Origin: Clostridia bacterium UC5.1-1D10
GTDB taxonomy: Bacteria > Bacillota > Clostridia > Lachnospirales > Anaerotignaceae
DNA: 64,000 nucleotides
Assembly (NCBI GenBank): GCA_001304995.1
Contig: BBZU01000001.1
Span: 62,001 to 126,000, forward strand
Direction: 5' to 3'
Below, one piece after another: positions 63,347 through 64,000 of the stretch (positions are counted from its first letter, which is position 1; every line of letters starts with the position of its first letter). The position numbers and the translations under genes were made by a program. The notes beneath the pieces are model-generated. The model was not told the DNA's origin. It made no database searches and saw only the letters and a program-made list of their open reading frames with translations.

Positions 63347-64000
63347 ATGAGTGAAGTAAACAACGAGATGGATAAGATCGTTTCCGTGGACATCAACGAG
63401 GAAATGAAGCAGTGCTATATCGACTACGCCATGAGCGTTATCGTAGCCAGAGCCCTGCCCGATGTCCGGGACGGTCTGAAGCCTGTACAGAGAAGAATTC
63501 TCTACTCCATGAGCGAAATGAATCTGGAGCCCAATAAACCCTATAAAAAGTCCGCCCGTATCACCGGTGATACCATGGGTAAATACCACCCCCACGGTGA
63601 CAGCTCCATCTATGCGGCAATGGTGCGTATGGCGCAGAATTTCTCCATGCGTTATATGCTGGTAGACGGTCATGGGAACTTTGGCTCCATTGACGGCTAT
63701 GGCGCAGCGGCAGCCCGTTACACCGAAGCACGTATGTCCAAGGTGTCTGCGGCTATGCTGGCGGACATCGAAAAAGATACCGTAGATTTTGTGCCCAACT
63801 ACGACGAAACAGAAAAAGAACCTGTGGTACTGCCCGCAAGAATTCCAAACTTGCTTATCAATGGTTCCTCCGGTATCGCCGTTGGTATGGCAACCAATAT
63901 CCCTCCCCATAACCTGGGAGAAGTCATCGACGGCCTGACCGTCATGATTGATAATAAAATCAATGGCAAGGAAACCGATGTGGAAGAACTGATGGAATAT
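63347..64000 (+). CDS. gyrA: DNA gyrase subunit A, N-terminal part (cut by window edge)
   Basis: 218 residues of the breakage-rejoining subunit. Catalytic tyrosine is in [11 protein letters not shown]. The quinolone-determining segment reads [16 protein letters not shown]: the acidic residue that follows Ile-Tyr in most GyrA proteins (E. coli D87, S. aureus E88) is Ala. Starts 23 bases after the gyrB stop, with GAGGTG upstream. Confidence 0.97.
   Translation, partial: MSEVNNEMDKIVSVDINEEMKQCYIDYAMSVIVARALPDVRDGLKPVQRRILYSMSEMNLEPNKPYKKSARITGDTMGKYHPHGDSSIYAAMVRMAQNFSMRYMLVDGHGNFGSIDGYGAAAARYTEARMSKVSAAMLADIEKDTVDFVPNYDETEKEPVVLPARIPNLLINGSSGIAVGMATNIPPHNLGEVIDGLTVMIDNKINGKETDVEELMEY

Noticed and set aside
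1-64000. CRISPR arrays, prophage, insertion sequences, rRNA operons
   Set aside because: I looked for spaced direct repeats, transposase or integrase motifs and rRNA core sequences and found none; the only tandem-like array is the hairpin set at 7952-8100, which has no cas genes and no variable spacers.

Overview
The window looks like a chromosomal segment around the replication origin of an anaerobic, low-to-mid-GC Firmicute of the class Clostridia, probably a Lachnospiraceae/Anaerotignum-like gut bacterium; the genus is a guess. The evidence is the gene order rpmH-rnpA-yidD-yidC-jag-mnmE-mnmG-rsmG-noc on one side of dnaA and dnaN-yaaA-recF-gyrB-gyrA on the other, the soj/spo0J/parS partition locus, a T-box serS leader, and a single-subunit pyruvate:ferredoxin oxidoreductase. 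No rRNA, prophage, insertion sequence or CRISPR array is visible.

Layout. 1-11.1 kb (minus strand): a catabolic gene run, in order of transcription a TRAP carboxylate transporter (dctP-dctQ-dctM), a Zn-dependent dehydrogenase, a complete acetoin-dehydrogenase-type 2-oxoacid dehydrogenase complex (acoA, acoB, acoC, lpd), a beta-hydroxyacid dehydrogenase, a PPC/DUF296 protein and the start of an MBL-fold hydrolase; a Crp/Fnr-type regulator diverges from it. 12.4-16 kb: lysS (with an extra tRNA-binding domain), greA and an unknown gene. 16-21.6 kb: highly expressed PFOR and a dicarboxylate/amino-acid symporter. 21.9-29.9 kb: an Fe-S protein with a divergent Crp-type regulator, a lipoprotein, an SLH surface protein, proC, an ArsC/Spx-like protein, an acetyltransferase, two tiny basic paralogous peptides, a SIMPL-domain protein and unknown genes. 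30.2-32.3 kb: tRNA-Ser(GCU), serS, its T-box leader and a candidate small RNA. 32.5-41 kb: HAD phosphatase, a DnaA-box cluster, DUF4446, parB, parA, three parS sites, a lipid kinase, argS, small genes and a gene truncated by a local duplication. 41-46 kb: alpha/beta hydrolase, two hot-dog thioesterases, XRE regulator, SLOG-type protein, noc, rsmG. 46-64 kb: tRNA modification genes, membrane-insertion genes, oriC, dnaA, dnaN, recF, gyrB and partial gyrA, with two pairs of unknown paralogues inserted between dnaN and recF.

Most notable: (1) a family of about 180-230 bp intergenic elements, five near-complete copies plus partial ones, whose stems keep pairing although their sequences differ from copy to copy, pointing to a selected RNA (or cruciform) structure; (2) a 48-bp-period array of covarying hairpins inside the catabolic operon; (3) a compact three-hairpin candidate small RNA upstream of serS; (4) two tandem 32-35-residue basic/hydrophobic peptides. 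A caution: fourteen single-base frameshifts, nearly all at short homopolymers and hitting even gyrB, rsmG and yidD, indicate base-calling errors rather than gene decay, so broken genes are annotated here as restored reading frames.
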